Assembly (NCBI RefSeq): GCF_037023725.1
Contig: NZ_CP146077.1
Span: 843,001 to 907,000 of the forward strand
Direction of reading: 5' to 3'
DNA: 64,000 nt
Origin: Pseudomonas bubulae
Lineage (GTDB): Bacteria; Pseudomonadota; Gammaproteobacteria; Pseudomonadales; Pseudomonadaceae
The notes below the pieces were generated by a model. That model saw only the letters and a list, made by a program, of their open reading frames with translations. It had not been told where the DNA came from and did no database searches. Made by a program: the position numbers and the translations under genes. This document shows positions 36,820-46,109 of this stretch, in pieces (the first letter of the stretch is position 1; the number at the start of each line of letters is the position of its first letter).

Positions 36820-38217
36820 TCAAAACGGTAGTTGGAGATCAGGTGCCACACGCTTCAATTGAGCGTGAAAGACATCCTTGATGCGTTGCAGTTCGGCCTC
36901 TGTTTCGGCCTCGAATCGCAGCACCAGCACCGGCGTGGTGTTGGAGGCGCGAACCAGGCCCCAGCCATGAGGGTAGTCAACCCGCACACCATCAATGGAG
37001 GTCAACTCGGCGGCCTCGCCCCATTGAGCATCGTGCAGAGCCTCAATGATGCTGAATTTGCTCTCGTCCGTCACATCGATATTGATTTCAGGCGTAGAAA
37101 TATCGTTCGGGAAGGTCTCAAACAGCTCTTCAGCGGTTGCCTGACGCTTGCTGAGGATCTCCAGCAGGCGCGCAGCGCTGTAGATACCGTCGTCAAAACC
37201 GAACCAGCGCTCTTTGAAAAAGATATGCCCGCTCATTTCGCCAGCCAGCAGGGCGCCGGTTTCTTTCATTTTCTTTTTCATCAGCGAATGACCGGTCTTC
37301 CACATCAATGGTCGGCCACCGAATTCCTTGATGAGCGGGATCAGGCGACGGGTGCATTTCACATCGAAGATGATCTCGGCACCCGGGTTGCGCTCCATTA
37401 CATCCTGTGCGAACAGCATCAGTAAGTGGTCTGCAAAGATCATGGTGCCAGTGTTGGTCACGACACCCACGCGATCAGCATCGCCATCAAAGGCAAGCCC
37501 TATGTCGGCATTGGTTTCTTTGACCTTGGCGATCAAATCCACGAGGTTTTCCGGCTTGCTCGGGTCGGGGTGATGGTTGGGGAAATTGCCGTTCACCTCG
37601 CAAAAAATGCCGGTCACATCACAGCCCAAAGCTTCAATCAACTGAGGCGCGATGACTCCGGCCACGCCGTTTCCGCAGTCCACAACTACCTTCAAGCGCT
37701 TGGCCAGCTTGATATCGCGGGTAATCACTTCGGCATAGAGGGGCAAAATATCTACACGTTCTATATGCCCTTCGCCCCAGGTCAGGTCATTGACCTTGAG
37801 CCGCGTATGCAGAGCCTTGATCTGCTCATCAGCCAGCGTATCGCCCGCGATCACGATCTTGAAACCGTTGTAGTCCGGCGGGTTATGGCTGCCCGTGAGC
37901 ATTACCCCCGACTTGCCTGCCAGCACATGCGTGGCGTAATACAGCGCAGGGGTCGGCACCAGCCCTACATCGCTAACCTGGCAGCCACTGTCAGCCACGC
38001 CCTGAATCAGCCGTTCGACCAACTCAGGGCCCGACAGACGCCCGTCCCGACCTACCGACACATGGGGCTCACCCTTGGCCAAGCTCTCGGCACCGACGGC
38101 ACGGCCGATCCAGTACGCGGTTTCAGCGTTCAGGGTTTGTGGCACCACACCGCGAATGTCATAGGCGCGGAAAATGCTGTCAGGCAGTATCGGCGGAACC
38201 GAAGCGGGGTTACTCAT
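36820..38217 (-). CDS. algC: Phosphomannomutase/phosphoglucomutase
   Basis: 465 residues from ATG 38217. Interconverts the 1- and 6-phosphates of mannose and glucose, feeding alginate, LPS core and rhamnolipid sugar supply. The catalytic phosphoserine lies in LTGSHNPP, the metal site in DGDADRVG, the sugar loop in GEMSGHIFF and the phosphate loop in RASNTTP. Shorter than the native fused AlgC-like proteins but the normal P. aeruginosa size. Same strand as dut and argB. Confidence 0.96.
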   Translation of the reverse strand: MSNPASVPPILPDSIFRAYDIRGVVPQTLNAETAYWIGRAVGAESLAKGEPHVSVGRDGRLSGPELVERLIQGVADSGCQVSDVGLVPTPALYYATHVLAGKSGVMLTGSHNPPDYNGFKIVIAGDTLADEQIKALHTRLKVNDLTWGEGHIERVDILPLYAEVITRDIKLAKRLKVVVDCGNGVAGVIAPQLIEALGCDVTGIFCEVNGNFPNHHPDPSKPENLVDLIAKVKETNADIGLAFDGDADRVGVVTNTGTMIFADHLLMLFAQDVMERNPGAEIIFDVKCTRRLIPLIKEFGGRPLMWKTGHSLMKKKMKETGALLAGEMSGHIFFKERWFGFDDGIYSAARLLEILSKRQATAEELFETFPNDISTPEINIDVTDESKFSIIEALHDAQWGEAAELTSIDGVRVDYPHGWGLVRASNTTPVLVLRFEAETEAELQRIKDVFHAQLKRVAPDLQLPF

Positions 38218-38292
38218 TGCAGGGGGCTCCACGCTCAGAGGATTCAGGAGGGGGCAAAAGGCCAGGCAGGACGCCTGGCCTTGAAATACAAA

Positions 38293-38748
38293 TCAGAGCT
38301 TGCCGGAGTGGCCAAAACCGCCAGCGCCACGCTGGCTTTCGTCGAACTCTTCGACCAGCTCAAAGTGCGCCTGCACTACCGGCACCAACACCAGTTGAGC
38401 GATACGCTCGCCGATGGTGATGTTGAAGGCGGTCTGGCCACGGTTCCAGCACGACACCATCAGTTCGCCTTGATAGTCAGAGTCGATAAGGCCGACCAGG
38501 TTCCCCAGTACGATACCGTGCTTATGGCCCAGGCCCGAGCGCGGCAGGATCAGGGCGGCAAGGCCCGGGTCGCCGATGTACACCGACAGGCCGGTGGGGA
38601 TCAGCAGTGTCTGGCCCGGCTCCAGAACGGTGTCTTCTTTAAGCATGGCGCGCAGGTCCAGGCCGGCAGAGCCAGGAGTGGCGTACTGCGGCAGCGGGAA
38701 TTCGTTACCAATGCGAGGGTCGAGGATTTTGGCTTGCAAAGCGTGCAT
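38293..38748 (-). CDS. dut: dUTP diphosphatase
   Basis: 151 residues. Hydrolyses dUTP to dUMP, which keeps uracil out of DNA and feeds dTMP synthesis. All five trimeric dUTPase motifs are seen: [34 protein letters not shown] and [10 protein letters not shown]. It starts five bases after the end of coaBC. Confidence 0.97.
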   Translation of the reverse strand: MHALQAKILDPRIGNEFPLPQYATPGSAGLDLRAMLKEDTVLEPGQTLLIPTGLSVYIGDPGLAALILPRSGLGHKHGIVLGNLVGLIDSDYQGELMVSCWNRGQTAFNITIGERIAQLVLVPVVQAHFELVEEFDESQRGAGGFGHSGKL

Positions 38749-38753
38749 ACGAG

Positions 38754-39962
38754 TTAAACCTGGTTCAGACGTTCGGCGATAAAAGTGACCAGCTGGCGGG
38801 CAATCTTGCCCTTGCTGGTCTGGGCAAATACGGTGGCGTGCAGTTCGCGATCGATCACGCTGCAGGCGTTCTCTTCGCTGTTGAAACCGATGCTGGGGTT
38901 GGCCACATCATTGGCGACAATCAGGTCGAGGTTTTTGTCTTTGAGCTTGCGCGCAGCGTAATCGAGCAAGTTCTCGGTTTCTGCGGCAAAGCCGACACTG
39001 AAAGGGCGATCAGGGCGTGAAGCGATAGTGGCCAGAATGTCTGGATTGCGCACCATTTGCAGCAACAGGCCGTCACCCTTGGTAGGGTCTTTCTTTAGTT
39101 TTTGCGGGGCAATGACTTCCGGGCGGTAGTCTGCAACAGCAGCAGACGCTATAAACACGTCACAGGGGATCGCCGCCTCACAGGCTGCGAGCATGTCACG
39201 GGCACTGACCACGTCGATACGGGTCACGCGATCCGGGGTCGGCAGGTGTACCGGGCCGGTAATCAGGGTCACACGGGCGCCGGCTTCCACTGCTGCTTCA
39301 GCCAGGGCGAAGCCCATTTTTCCGGAGCTGTGGTTGGTGATGTAGCGCACCGGGTCGATGTTTTCCTGGGTAGGGCCTGCGGTGATCAGCACGTGCTTGC
39401 CGGTTAGCACCTGACGCTGAAAACACTCGGCGGCGCAGCTCACCAGATCATCCGCCTCGAGCATGCGGCCAAAGCCCACGTCGCCACAGGCCTGGCTTCC
39501 GGAGGCCGGGCCAAACACGCGCAGGCCGCGGCTTTCGAGCAACCGGGTATTGGCCTGGGTAGCCGGGTCGCGCCACATGGCCTGGTTCATCGCCGGAGCG
39601 ATGGCAACCGTGGCATCCGTGGCGAGCACCAGGGTGGTCAGCAGGTCATTGGCCAGGCCTTGGGCAAGGCGGGCAATCAGGTCAGCGGTTGCAGGTGCAA
39701 TCAGTACCAGGTCGGCCCACTTGGCCAGCTCGATATGCCCCATGGCCGCTTCAGCCGCAGGGTCGAGCAAATCCAGATGAACGGGGTGCCCGGACAACGC
39801 CTGCATGGTCAGAGGCGTGATGAATTCGCTGCCGCCACGGGTCATGACAACCCTTACTTCCGCGCCTTGGTCCAGTAGACGGCGAACCAGCTCTGCACTC
39901 TTGTAAGCCGCGATGCCGCCGCCGACGCCCAAAACAATGCGTTTTCGATACAGCCGCTGCAT
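38754..39962 (-). CDS. coaBC: Bifunctional phosphopantothenoylcysteine decarboxylase/phosphopantothenate-cysteine ligase
   Basis: 402 residues from ATG 39962. Two steps of coenzyme A synthesis in one protein. The N-terminal CoaC flavin domain carries [24 protein letters not shown] (catalytic His), PAMNQAMW and the substrate Cys in [10 protein letters not shown]. The C-terminal CoaB carries [23 protein letters not shown] and [10 protein letters not shown]. Divergent from radC, followed by dut. Confidence 0.96.
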   Translation of the reverse strand: MQRLYRKRIVLGVGGGIAAYKSAELVRRLLDQGAEVRVVMTRGGSEFITPLTMQALSGHPVHLDLLDPAAEAAMGHIELAKWADLVLIAPATADLIARLAQGLANDLLTTLVLATDATVAIAPAMNQAMWRDPATQANTRLLESRGLRVFGPASGSQACGDVGFGRMLEADDLVSCAAECFQRQVLTGKHVLITAGPTQENIDPVRYITNHSSGKMGFALAEAAVEAGARVTLITGPVHLPTPDRVTRIDVVSARDMLAACEAAIPCDVFIASAAVADYRPEVIAPQKLKKDPTKGDGLLLQMVRNPDILATIASRPDRPFSVGFAAETENLLDYAARKLKDKNLDLIVANDVANPSIGFNSEENACSVIDRELHATVFAQTSKGKIARQLVTFIAERLNQV

Positions 39963-40084
39963 AGGCCTGCCTTTTAGTTCGATGATGACTGCGCAGAAAA
40001 TGGCCAAATGCCGCGCAAAAATGATGGGCTAAGATAACACAGCGCCTGCCAGGGAACAGCGGCGCCCATTTACAAGGAGGTGTT

Positions 40085-40759
40085 ATGAGCATTCGAGATT
40101 GGCCTGCGGCGGAGCGCCCGCGGGAGAAGCTTTTGCAGCACGGATCAGGCAGTCTTTCAGACGCCGAACTGCTGGCAATCTTCTTGCGCACCGGGGTTTC
40201 GGGCAAAAGTGCAGTCGATCTGGCGCGCCATCTGCTCAGCGAGTTTGGCAGCCTGCGGGCCTTGCTCGAAGCCGATCTGCGCGCATTCTGTCTCCCGCTC
40301 GGGCTGGGCCCGGCCAAGTTCAGCCAGTTGCAGGCCGTACTCGAAATGAGCCGCCGCCACCTGGCCGAACGCTTGCGCCGCGACAGCGCGCTGGAGAGCC
40401 CGCAAGTCGTTCGGGATTATCTCAAGTCATTGCTGCGTCATGAGCCACACGAAGCCTTCGGCTGCCTGTTTCTGGACTCCAGGCACCGCATGCTGGCCTT
40501 CGAGGTGCTGTTCAGGGGCTCGATAGACAGCGCCAGTGTCTACCCGCGCCAGGTGGTCAAGCGTGCCCTGGCGCACAATGCGGCAGCGGTGATTTTCTGC
40601 CACAACCATCCCTCGGGCATCAGCGACCCCAGCCAGGCTGACCGCACGTTGACCAAGCGCCTGATCCAGGCGCTTGATCTGATCGAAGTGCGGGTGCTGG
40701 ATCATTTTATAGTCGGTGACGGCCAGCCGCTTTCAATGGTCGAGCGCGGCTGGATGTAA
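40085..40759 (+). CDS. radC: RadC family JAB-domain protein
   Basis: 224 residues. An N-terminal helix-hairpin-helix-like region is followed by a JAB/MPN metalloprotease-like domain with the zinc motif ([18 protein letters not shown]). The old link to DNA repair is not established, so the role is open. ATG 40085 has AAGGAGG. Divergent from coaBC. Confidence 0.92.
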   Translation: MSIRDWPAAERPREKLLQHGSGSLSDAELLAIFLRTGVSGKSAVDLARHLLSEFGSLRALLEADLRAFCLPLGLGPAKFSQLQAVLEMSRRHLAERLRRDSALESPQVVRDYLKSLLRHEPHEAFGCLFLDSRHRMLAFEVLFRGSIDSASVYPRQVVKRALAHNAAAVIFCHNHPSGISDPSQADRTLTKRLIQALDLIEVRVLDHFIVGDGQPLSMVERGWM

Positions 40760-40762
40760 GGC

Positions 40763-42349
40763 TCAGGGCTTAACGCTGACTGTTGAAAAGTCTTGACGCC
40801 CAAACGGACTCACCTGATATCCCTGTACGTCTTTACGGGTCAGTGCGTAGGCCGTTGGATGGGCCAGCGGTAGCCACAGTGCCTGTTGCTGGATCTGCGC
40901 TTGCGCCTTTTGATACAAAGCACTGCGTTTGTCCTGATCGGTCAGGGTTTTGCCCTGGCTGATCAAACCGTCCAGCGCCTTGTCGCAATAACGCGCAAAG
41001 TTGGTTCCGGATTTCACTGCCGCACAGGAAAACTGCGGCGTGAGGAAGTTGTCCGGGTCACCGTTATCGCCTGCCCAGCCCATAAACAGCAGGTCATGCT
41101 CGCCAGCCTTGGCGCGACGGATCAGCTCGCCCCATTCGATCACCCGGATATCGGCCTGCACACCCACCTTGGCCAGGTCGGCTTGCAGCAACTGCGCGCC
41201 CAGGCTCGGGTTGGGATTGAGCACGCTGCCTGTCGGGCGCGTCCAGATCGTGGTTTTGAAGCCGTTTTTCAGACCCGCCCTGGCCAGCAATTCACGGGCT
41301 TTTTGCGGATTGTGGGCATAGCCCGGCAAGTCTTTGGCATAACTCCAGGTGGTCGCCGGGTAAATACCGTTGGCCGCTTGGGCGCTGTTTTCAAACACGG
41401 CCTTGAGATAAGTGTCCTTGTCGAAAGCCAGATTGATGGCCTGACGTACCTCGGGTTTATCCAGCGGTGGATGCTGGCTATTGATGGCCACAAACGCGGT
41501 CATGAAGGCCGGGGTCTGCGCTACAGCCAGCGCTGGATCCTTGGCGGCAGCTGCGACGTCCAGCGGCTTGGGCGAGAGAGCAATCTGGCATTCATTGCGA
41601 CGCAATTTTTGCAGCCGCACGTTGGCGTCCGGGGTGATGGCAAAAATCAGCCCGTCAACGGCTGGCTTGCCGGCAAAGTAGTCCGGGTTGGCCTTGTAGC
41701 GCACCACCGCGTCTTTCTGGAAACGGTTGAATACAAAAGGCCCGGTACCTATCGGCTGGCTGTTCATCAGCTCCGGTGTGCCTGCTTTCATCAGCTTGTC
41801 GGCATATTCGGCCGAGTAGATCGAGGCAAAGCCCATGCTCAGCGCTGGCAAAAAGGTCGAATCAGGGCGACTCAGGGTGAAGCGCACGGTCAGCGGATCC
41901 GGAGTTTCAATTTTTTTGATCAGCTCAGGCAACTGCAAGGATTGTGCGTGGGGAAAACCGCTTTGCGCCACCTTGTGCCATGGGTTGGCAGGGTCAAGCA
42001 TGCGTTCGAAGCTGAAACGTACGTCATCGGCATTCAACTCACGGCTTGGGGAAAAATAAGGCGTGCTGTGGAACTTGATCCCGGGGCGCAGCTTGAAATC
42101 GTACACAAGACCTTCAGGGGACACTGACCAGCTTTGCGCCAGTGAAGGCACCAGCTTCGCGGCTTTAGCGTCAAAGTCCAGCAGGCGGTTCATCAGCACG
42201 TCTGCCGAGGCATTGGTGGTACTGAGCGAGTTGTACTGCACAACGTCGAACCCTTCAGGGCTGGCCTCGGTGCAAACGCTCAAGGTGGCCGCGTGTACGA
42301 GCGGGCTCAGGCAAAAGGTGAGCAAAAAGGGGACGGCAGCGAGGCGCAT
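40763..42349 (-). CDS. ABC transporter peptide-binding protein (DppA/SBP_bac_5 family)
   Basis: 528 residues from ATG 42349 (AGGAAA site). A cleavable signal peptide (MRLAAVPFLLTFCLSPLVHA) precedes a family 5 substrate-binding protein: LSVCTEASPEGFDVVQYNS, DVRFSFERMLDP and IGTGPFVF. The cysteine pair around CAAVKSGTNFARYCD fits disulfide-bonded dipeptide-binding proteins. No permease or ATPase genes are adjacent, so it probably serves a transporter coded elsewhere, as with PA5317 in P. aeruginosa. Confidence 0.92.
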   Translation of the reverse strand: MRLAAVPFLLTFCLSPLVHAATLSVCTEASPEGFDVVQYNSLSTTNASADVLMNRLLDFDAKAAKLVPSLAQSWSVSPEGLVYDFKLRPGIKFHSTPYFSPSRELNADDVRFSFERMLDPANPWHKVAQSGFPHAQSLQLPELIKKIETPDPLTVRFTLSRPDSTFLPALSMGFASIYSAEYADKLMKAGTPELMNSQPIGTGPFVFNRFQKDAVVRYKANPDYFAGKPAVDGLIFAITPDANVRLQKLRRNECQIALSPKPLDVAAAAKDPALAVAQTPAFMTAFVAINSQHPPLDKPEVRQAINLAFDKDTYLKAVFENSAQAANGIYPATTWSYAKDLPGYAHNPQKARELLARAGLKNGFKTTIWTRPTGSVLNPNPSLGAQLLQADLAKVGVQADIRVIEWGELIRRAKAGEHDLLFMGWAGDNGDPDNFLTPQFSCAAVKSGTNFARYCDKALDGLISQGKTLTDQDKRSALYQKAQAQIQQQALWLPLAHPTAYALTRKDVQGYQVSPFGRQDFSTVSVKP

Positions 42350-42685
42350 GATCTGTTTCCTGTACAAGTCGATAAGGCCCATCTGCAAGTGCAGTCTGGA
42401 AAAGTCTTACCCTAGTGTTCTGGTACTCAAATGACCACTTTTTAATGGCATTCGACATCCTGTAGTCGCTGTCGCAGGCCGGGAAAGGGCTTCCAGGGCC
42501 TTGAGCAAGCGTGAAAAGGCGACCACTACGTGCTCGATCGCAGCCTTCGGCAGCGGCTACGAGCGGGCACCAGCCCCCGATACCTTTCACCCAGCGACGA
42601 GCGGTAAAACGCCACAAGGCATAGACGCCGCGCGGATTGGCGTTAAAATGGCGGCTTCATTAATTACACCAAATCACACTGCTTG
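42350..42685. other. Spacer between the peptide-binding protein gene and the rpmB promoter
   Basis: About 335 bases without a credible gene. Includes a copy of the short element cagccttcggcagcggctac at 42541-42560, related to the GTAGCAGCTGCC family. Overlapping small open frames on both strands look random. Confidence 0.55.
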
Positions 42686-42714
42686 TTGTTGCTCTTTAGT
42701 CTTTCTGGTATAAA
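42686..42714 (+). promoter_or_regulatory. Promoter of rpmB-rpmG
   Basis: TTGTTG (42686-42691), exactly 17 bases, TATAAA (42709-42714). This is the strongest sigma70-like pair in the window and implies a transcript start near 42721, with a leader of about 140 bases. Confidence 0.6.
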
Positions 42715-42720
42715 GCAGCG

Positions 42721-42861
42721 CTCTTTTCTAGGGGCCCGGTTCCTGCGTTTGTAGGTGTAGCCGGTAAGACCCTTAAAGAAACGCGGCGCCTGGCGCCATG
42801 ACTGAGAGATTAAGCGGCCAACCCATGCCGGGTTGGGCATGTGGTTTTAGAGGGCTGAGGC
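42721..42861 (+). promoter_or_regulatory. Structured 5' leader of rpmB
   Basis: The leader contains two obvious stem-loops: ggcgcc-t-ggcgcc (42785-42797) and a long arm with ccaacccatgccgggttgggcatg (42819-42842). Such length and structure are typical of autoregulated ribosomal-protein leaders, but no published L28/L33 leader class known to me matches it. Confidence 0.45.
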
Positions 42862-43095
42862 ATGTCGAGAGTCTGTCAAGTTACCGGTAAGGGTCCGGTG
42901 ACTGGGAATAACATTTCCCACGCAAATAACAAAACCCGTCGTCGTTTCCTGCCGAACCTGCAGCATCACCGCTTCTGGGTTGAAGAAGAGAAACGTTTCG
43001 TACGTCTGCGCGTATCTGCTAAAGGCATGCGTATCATCGACAAGCGTGGCATCACTGTCGTGCTGGCCGAAATCCGCCGTGCTGGCAAGATCTAA
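42862..43095 (+). CDS. rpmB: 50S ribosomal protein L28
   Basis: 77 residues. Starts [34 protein letters not shown], typical L28. It is the non-zinc-ribbon form, with only one cysteine. First gene of rpmB-rpmG, whose order and spacing (11 bases) are universal in gammaproteobacteria. Confidence 0.98.
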   Translation: MSRVCQVTGKGPVTGNNISHANNKTRRRFLPNLQHHRFWVEEEKRFVRLRVSAKGMRIIDKRGITVVLAEIRRAGKI

Positions 43096-43106
43096 GGGAG
43101 CTAATC

Positions 43107-43262
43107 ATGCGTGAATTGATCCGTTTGGTGTCGAGCGCTGGTACAGGCCATTTCTACACCACTGATAAGAACAAGCGCACCACTCCGGACAAAATCGAAA
43201 TCAAAAAATTCGATCCGCGGGTTCGCAAGCACGTGATCTACAAAGAAGCCAAAATCAAGTAA
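43107..43262 (+). CDS. rpmG: 50S ribosomal protein L33
   Basis: 51 residues, read directly from ATG 43107 to TAA 43260-43262: [20 protein letters not shown], then [20 protein letters not shown] and [10 protein letters not shown]. It lacks the zinc-binding cysteines of the C+ form, so it is the zinc-independent type. RBS GGGAG 8 bases upstream. Co-transcribed with rpmB and ended by a strong terminator. Confidence 0.98.
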   Translation: MRELIRLVSSAGTGHFYTTDKNKRTTPDKIEIKKFDPRVRKHVIYKEAKIK

Positions 43263-43280
43263 TTGGTTTTTCTTCTTACG

Positions 43281-43315
43281 AAAAAGGCCCATATCTCACG
43301 ATACGGGCCTTTTTT
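43281..43315. terminator. Terminator after rpmG
   Basis: AAAAAGGCCC (43281-43290) pairs with GGGCCTTTTT (43305-43314/15). A T run follows the right arm, and the A run on the left lets it act in both directions, serving the convergent I78-like gene too. Confidence 0.9.
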
Positions 43316-43332
43316 GTGCGCGTTTGTCAGCC

Positions 43333-43626
43333 TTAGCCGCACATATAGCTCTGCATAAGGTTGTTTTCGTCGACGACCACGCGAAGGCGGTCTGCGTTGT
43401 GCTCTCGGGTGTAGCCTATGCCCGGCCTCTCGACACGCAACTCGGTTGCCCCGGACTCCCGGCGCAGCATCTCCAGCAAAGCAGGCGTCGCCTCAGGCGC
43501 AACCAGAAAATTGATCGCAACCGTTTTGCACTTGCCGTCCTCCTCAGCCATCGCGGGCATGGAGCAAAACCCCAGCAGGACGCTGGTGGTCAACAACAGG
43601 CGTTTCAAAGTATTCAGACTGGACAT
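43333..43626 (-). CDS. Secreted I78-like peptidase inhibitor family protein
   Basis: 97 residues. A signal peptide (MSSLNTLKRLLLTTSVLLGF...AMA) is followed by a small mature domain ending HNADRLRVVVDENNLMQSYMCG. This C-terminal pattern (RLxxxVDxxxxI..xxCG) matches the peptidase inhibitor I78 family, whose members inhibit serine proteases in the periplasm. The conserved glycine/tryptophan parts of the family are less clear, and two cysteines (CKT, MCG) may form a disulfide. ATG 43626 with GGGAAG upstream. Confidence 0.65.
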   Translation of the reverse strand: MSSLNTLKRLLLTTSVLLGFCSMPAMAEEDGKCKTVAINFLVAPEATPALLEMLRRESGATELRVERPGIGYTREHNADRLRVVVDENNLMQSYMCG

Positions 43627-43778
43627 GGGGCTTCCCTGTTTTCAGATAAATGAAATAACGCTGCGGGCCTGCTCATTCCTTAAGTGCCCGGCGTTCTCCC
43701 AAGACTGGCTCACATTGACGCGAAGGGCGCTGGCGACGTATTTCTGAATTTGTAGCCTGTAGCCCTGGAGGGCAGGCA

Positions 43779-43813
43779 TAAAAAAGCCCCGCCATCAAAG
43801 CGTGGCAGGGCTT
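43779..43813 (-). terminator. Terminator of the cupin gene
   Basis: Read on the minus strand, AAGCCCTGCCA pairs with TGGCGGGGCTT, followed by TTTTTTA. The stem has one G-U pair. Lies 25 bases after the cupin stop. Confidence 0.8.
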
Positions 43814-43837
43814 GTTGAAGGCTCTGGATCAGCTGTC

Positions 43838-44200
43838 TCAGGCCTTGCTCTCAAAGACTACGTAAATTTTCCGACAGGGCTCCAGCACTTCCCATGTCCC
43901 TTTGAATCCCGCTGGGATGACAAAGCGATCGCCGGCGCGCAGGGTCTTGGCGTTACCTTCATGGTCACGCAAAACGGAAACGCCCTGCACGATCTCGCAG
44001 TATTCGTGCTCGGTGTAATTGACGGTCCACTGGCCCACAGCTCCTTCCCACACCCCGGCGTTCATTTGCCCACAGGGGCTGTCGTAGTGGTTGTGGATAA
44101 CTTGCTCAGGGTTGCCTTTAAGCACCTTTTCCGGGGCCGGGCTAAAACGTTCAGCCTGGGTATTGGCAGTGCTGAAGTCGACTACGCTTGCGATGCTCAT
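43838..44200 (-). CDS. Cupin domain protein (DUF861/EutQ-like)
   Basis: 120 residues from ATG 44200 with GGGGGGA upstream. A single cupin barrel: WTVNYTEHEYCEIVQGVSVL and GDRFVIPAGFKGTWEVLEP are the two cupin motifs of the DUF861 family. Related cupins act on amino-acid or ureido compounds or have no enzyme activity. It is divergent from pauC and probably shares a regulatory region with it, hinting at a role in polyamine or amine use. Confidence 0.87.
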   Translation of the reverse strand: MSIASVVDFSTANTQAERFSPAPEKVLKGNPEQVIHNHYDSPCGQMNAGVWEGAVGQWTVNYTEHEYCEIVQGVSVLRDHEGNAKTLRAGDRFVIPAGFKGTWEVLEPCRKIYVVFESKA

Positions 44201-44369
44201 CTTTGTTATCCCCCCGAAATTGCGGCATGTGTGGTCAGCAAAATTAAAGTCTATGTTTATTAAAACGAACAAGCCATGGTGTTTACGCCACCTGTGTCAA
44301 ATATATTGAAAGTTCCAGGGCCACTGGTTTAGGGTGGCGCTTCCATTTCAACAAGAGGAGGACACTCGA
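44201..44369. promoter_or_regulatory. Divergent control region between the cupin gene and pauC
   Basis: 169 bases that carry both promoters. Contains TCAA-n5-TTGA (44302-44314) and an AT-rich run (aaaattaaagtctatgttta). PauR, encoded at 55014, is expected to act here because its P. aeruginosa counterpart represses pauC, but no agreed binding sequence can be proved from this window. Confidence 0.5.
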
Positions 44370-45863
44370 ATGACCACCCTGACGCGTGCTGACTGGGAAC
44401 AACGGGCCCAACAGCTGAAAATCGAAGGTCGCGCCTTCATCAACGGTGAATACACCGATGCGGTCTCCAATGAAACGTTCGAGTGTCTGAGCCCGGTCGA
44501 TGGCCGTTTGCTGGGTAAGGTTGCCAGCTGCGACAGCGCTGACGCCCAGCGCGCCGTGGAAGTGGCCCGCAAGACGTTCGAGTCCGGCGTCTGGTCCCGC
44601 CTGGCTCCGGCCAAGCGCAAAGCCGCAATGATCCGCTTTGCCGGCCTGCTCAAGCAAAACGCTGAAGAACTGGCCCTGCTTGAAACCCTGGACATGGGCA
44701 AGCCGATCAGTGACTCCCTGCACATCGATGTGCCCGGTGCTGCCGGCGCGCTGAGCTGGAGCGGCGAGGCCATCGACAAGATCTACGACGAAGTCGCCGC
44801 CACCCCGCACGACCAACTGGGCTTGGTAACCCGCGAGCCGGTGGGCGTTGTCGCTGCCATTGTGCCGTGGAACTTCCCGCTGATGATGGCCTGCTGGAAA
44901 CTGGGCCCGGCCCTGTCGACTGGTAACTCGGTCATCCTCAAGCCGTCCGAAAAGTCCCCTCTGACGGCTATCCGTATCGCTGCGCTGGCCGTTGAAGCCG
45001 GCATTCCAGCGGGCGTCTTCAACGTGCTGCCAGGCTACGGCCACACGGTCGGCAAGGCGCTGGCCCTGCATATGGACGTCGATACGCTGGTGTTTACCGG
45101 TTCGACCAAAATCGCCAAGCAGCTGATGATCTACGCTGGCGAGTCCAACATGAAGCGCATCTGGCTTGAGGCCGGTGGCAAGAGCCCGAACATCGTTTTC
45201 GCTGATGCGCCGGATCTGCAAGCGGCTGCCGAAGCCGCTGCCAGCGCCATTGCCTTTAACCAGGGTGAAGTTTGCACTGCGGGTTCGCGCCTGCTGGTGG
45301 AGCGCTCGATCAAGGACAAATTCCTGCCGCTGGTGATCGACGCCCTCAAGGGCTGGAAGCCCGGCAACCCGCTGGACCCGGAAACCACCGTGGGCGCGCT
45401 GGTGGATACCCAGCAAATGAACACCGTGCTGTCGTACATCAAGTCCGGCCATAGCGAAGGCGCAAAACTGGTAGCAGGCGGTAATCAAATTCTGCAAGAA
45501 ACCGGCGGCACCTACGTTGAACCGACCATTTTCGACGGCGTCAGCAATGCGATGAAAATCGCCCAGGAAGAAATCTTCGGCCCGGTATTGTCGGTTATCA
45601 CCTTCGACAGTGCCGAAGAGGCCATCAAGATTGCCAACGACACGCCATACGGCCTGGCGGCAGCCGTCTGGACGGCCGATATCTCCAAGGCTCACCTGAC
45701 CGCCAAGGCCCTGCGCGCCGGTAGCGTATGGGTCAACCAATACGATGGCGGCGACATGACCGCGCCGTTTGGTGGCTTCAAACAGTCGGGCAACGGCCGT
45801 GACAAGTCTCTGCACGCGTTTGATAAATACACCGAGCTGAAGTCCACCTGGATCAAGCTGTAA
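44370..45863 (+). CDS. pauC: Gamma-glutamyl-gamma-aminobutyraldehyde dehydrogenase
   Basis: 497 residues from ATG 44370 with AGGAGGA. NAD(P)-dependent aldehyde dehydrogenase; the active Cys is in NQGEVCTAGSR and the Glu in WLEAGGKSPN, with the cofactor loop VFTGSTKIAK. Length and sequence match P. aeruginosa PauC (KauB), which oxidises gamma-glutamyl-aminobutyraldehydes and guanidinobutyraldehyde from putrescine, cadaverine and agmatine. Exact substrate range is inferred. Confidence 0.9.
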   Translation: MTTLTRADWEQRAQQLKIEGRAFINGEYTDAVSNETFECLSPVDGRLLGKVASCDSADAQRAVEVARKTFESGVWSRLAPAKRKAAMIRFAGLLKQNAEELALLETLDMGKPISDSLHIDVPGAAGALSWSGEAIDKIYDEVAATPHDQLGLVTREPVGVVAAIVPWNFPLMMACWKLGPALSTGNSVILKPSEKSPLTAIRIAALAVEAGIPAGVFNVLPGYGHTVGKALALHMDVDTLVFTGSTKIAKQLMIYAGESNMKRIWLEAGGKSPNIVFADAPDLQAAAEAAASAIAFNQGEVCTAGSRLLVERSIKDKFLPLVIDALKGWKPGNPLDPETTVGALVDTQQMNTVLSYIKSGHSEGAKLVAGGNQILQETGGTYVEPTIFDGVSNAMKIAQEEIFGPVLSVITFDSAEEAIKIANDTPYGLAAAVWTADISKAHLTAKALRAGSVWVNQYDGGDMTAPFGGFKQSGNGRDKSLHAFDKYTELKSTWIKL

Positions 45864-45883
45864 TCCTCTAAACGCAACACCCT

Positions 45884-45967
45884 GTGGGAGCGGGCTTGCC
45901 CGCGATGACAGCACCGGGTCTGATTGACAGACCGCGGTGCCTTCATCGCGAGCAAGCCCGCTCCCAC
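45884..45967. repeat. REP pair (inverted)
   Basis: gtgggagcgggcttgcccgcg and gcgagcaagcccgctcccac flank about 45 bases in inverted order. It follows the pauC stop by 20 bases and can form a long stem-loop at the end of the mRNA. Confidence 0.9.
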
Positions 45968-46063
45968 AATGGTTTTTACACCACATAATTGGAGCACAGA
46001 CATGCGTTGGGCGACTTGTTTCGCCGTGCTGGTCGCATACGTCTATAGAATCGCCGTCGATCA

Positions 46064-46100
46064 GCGCCCTCTCCCTCCGGGAGAGGGTTGGGGAGAGGGC
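46064..46100. repeat. Single CCCTCTCC/GGGAGAGGG hairpin
   Basis: gccctctccctccgggagaggg followed by a second half-arm (ttggggagagggc). A shorter member of the family at 2591-2689 and 17649-17760. It lies just after the phospholipase D-like gene (convergent with pauC). Confidence 0.7.
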
Positions 46101-46109
46101 AGCCGCCAA

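Noticed and set aside
40886..42127. 413-codon rightward frame opposite the peptide-binding protein gene
   Set aside because: Antisense of a clear signal-peptide-bearing gene; no site and no domain.
44283..46109. Leftward frame of about 600 codons opposite pauC, running through the REP pair
   Set aside because: It crosses the repeat and a terminator region, and the pauC gene on the other strand is certain.
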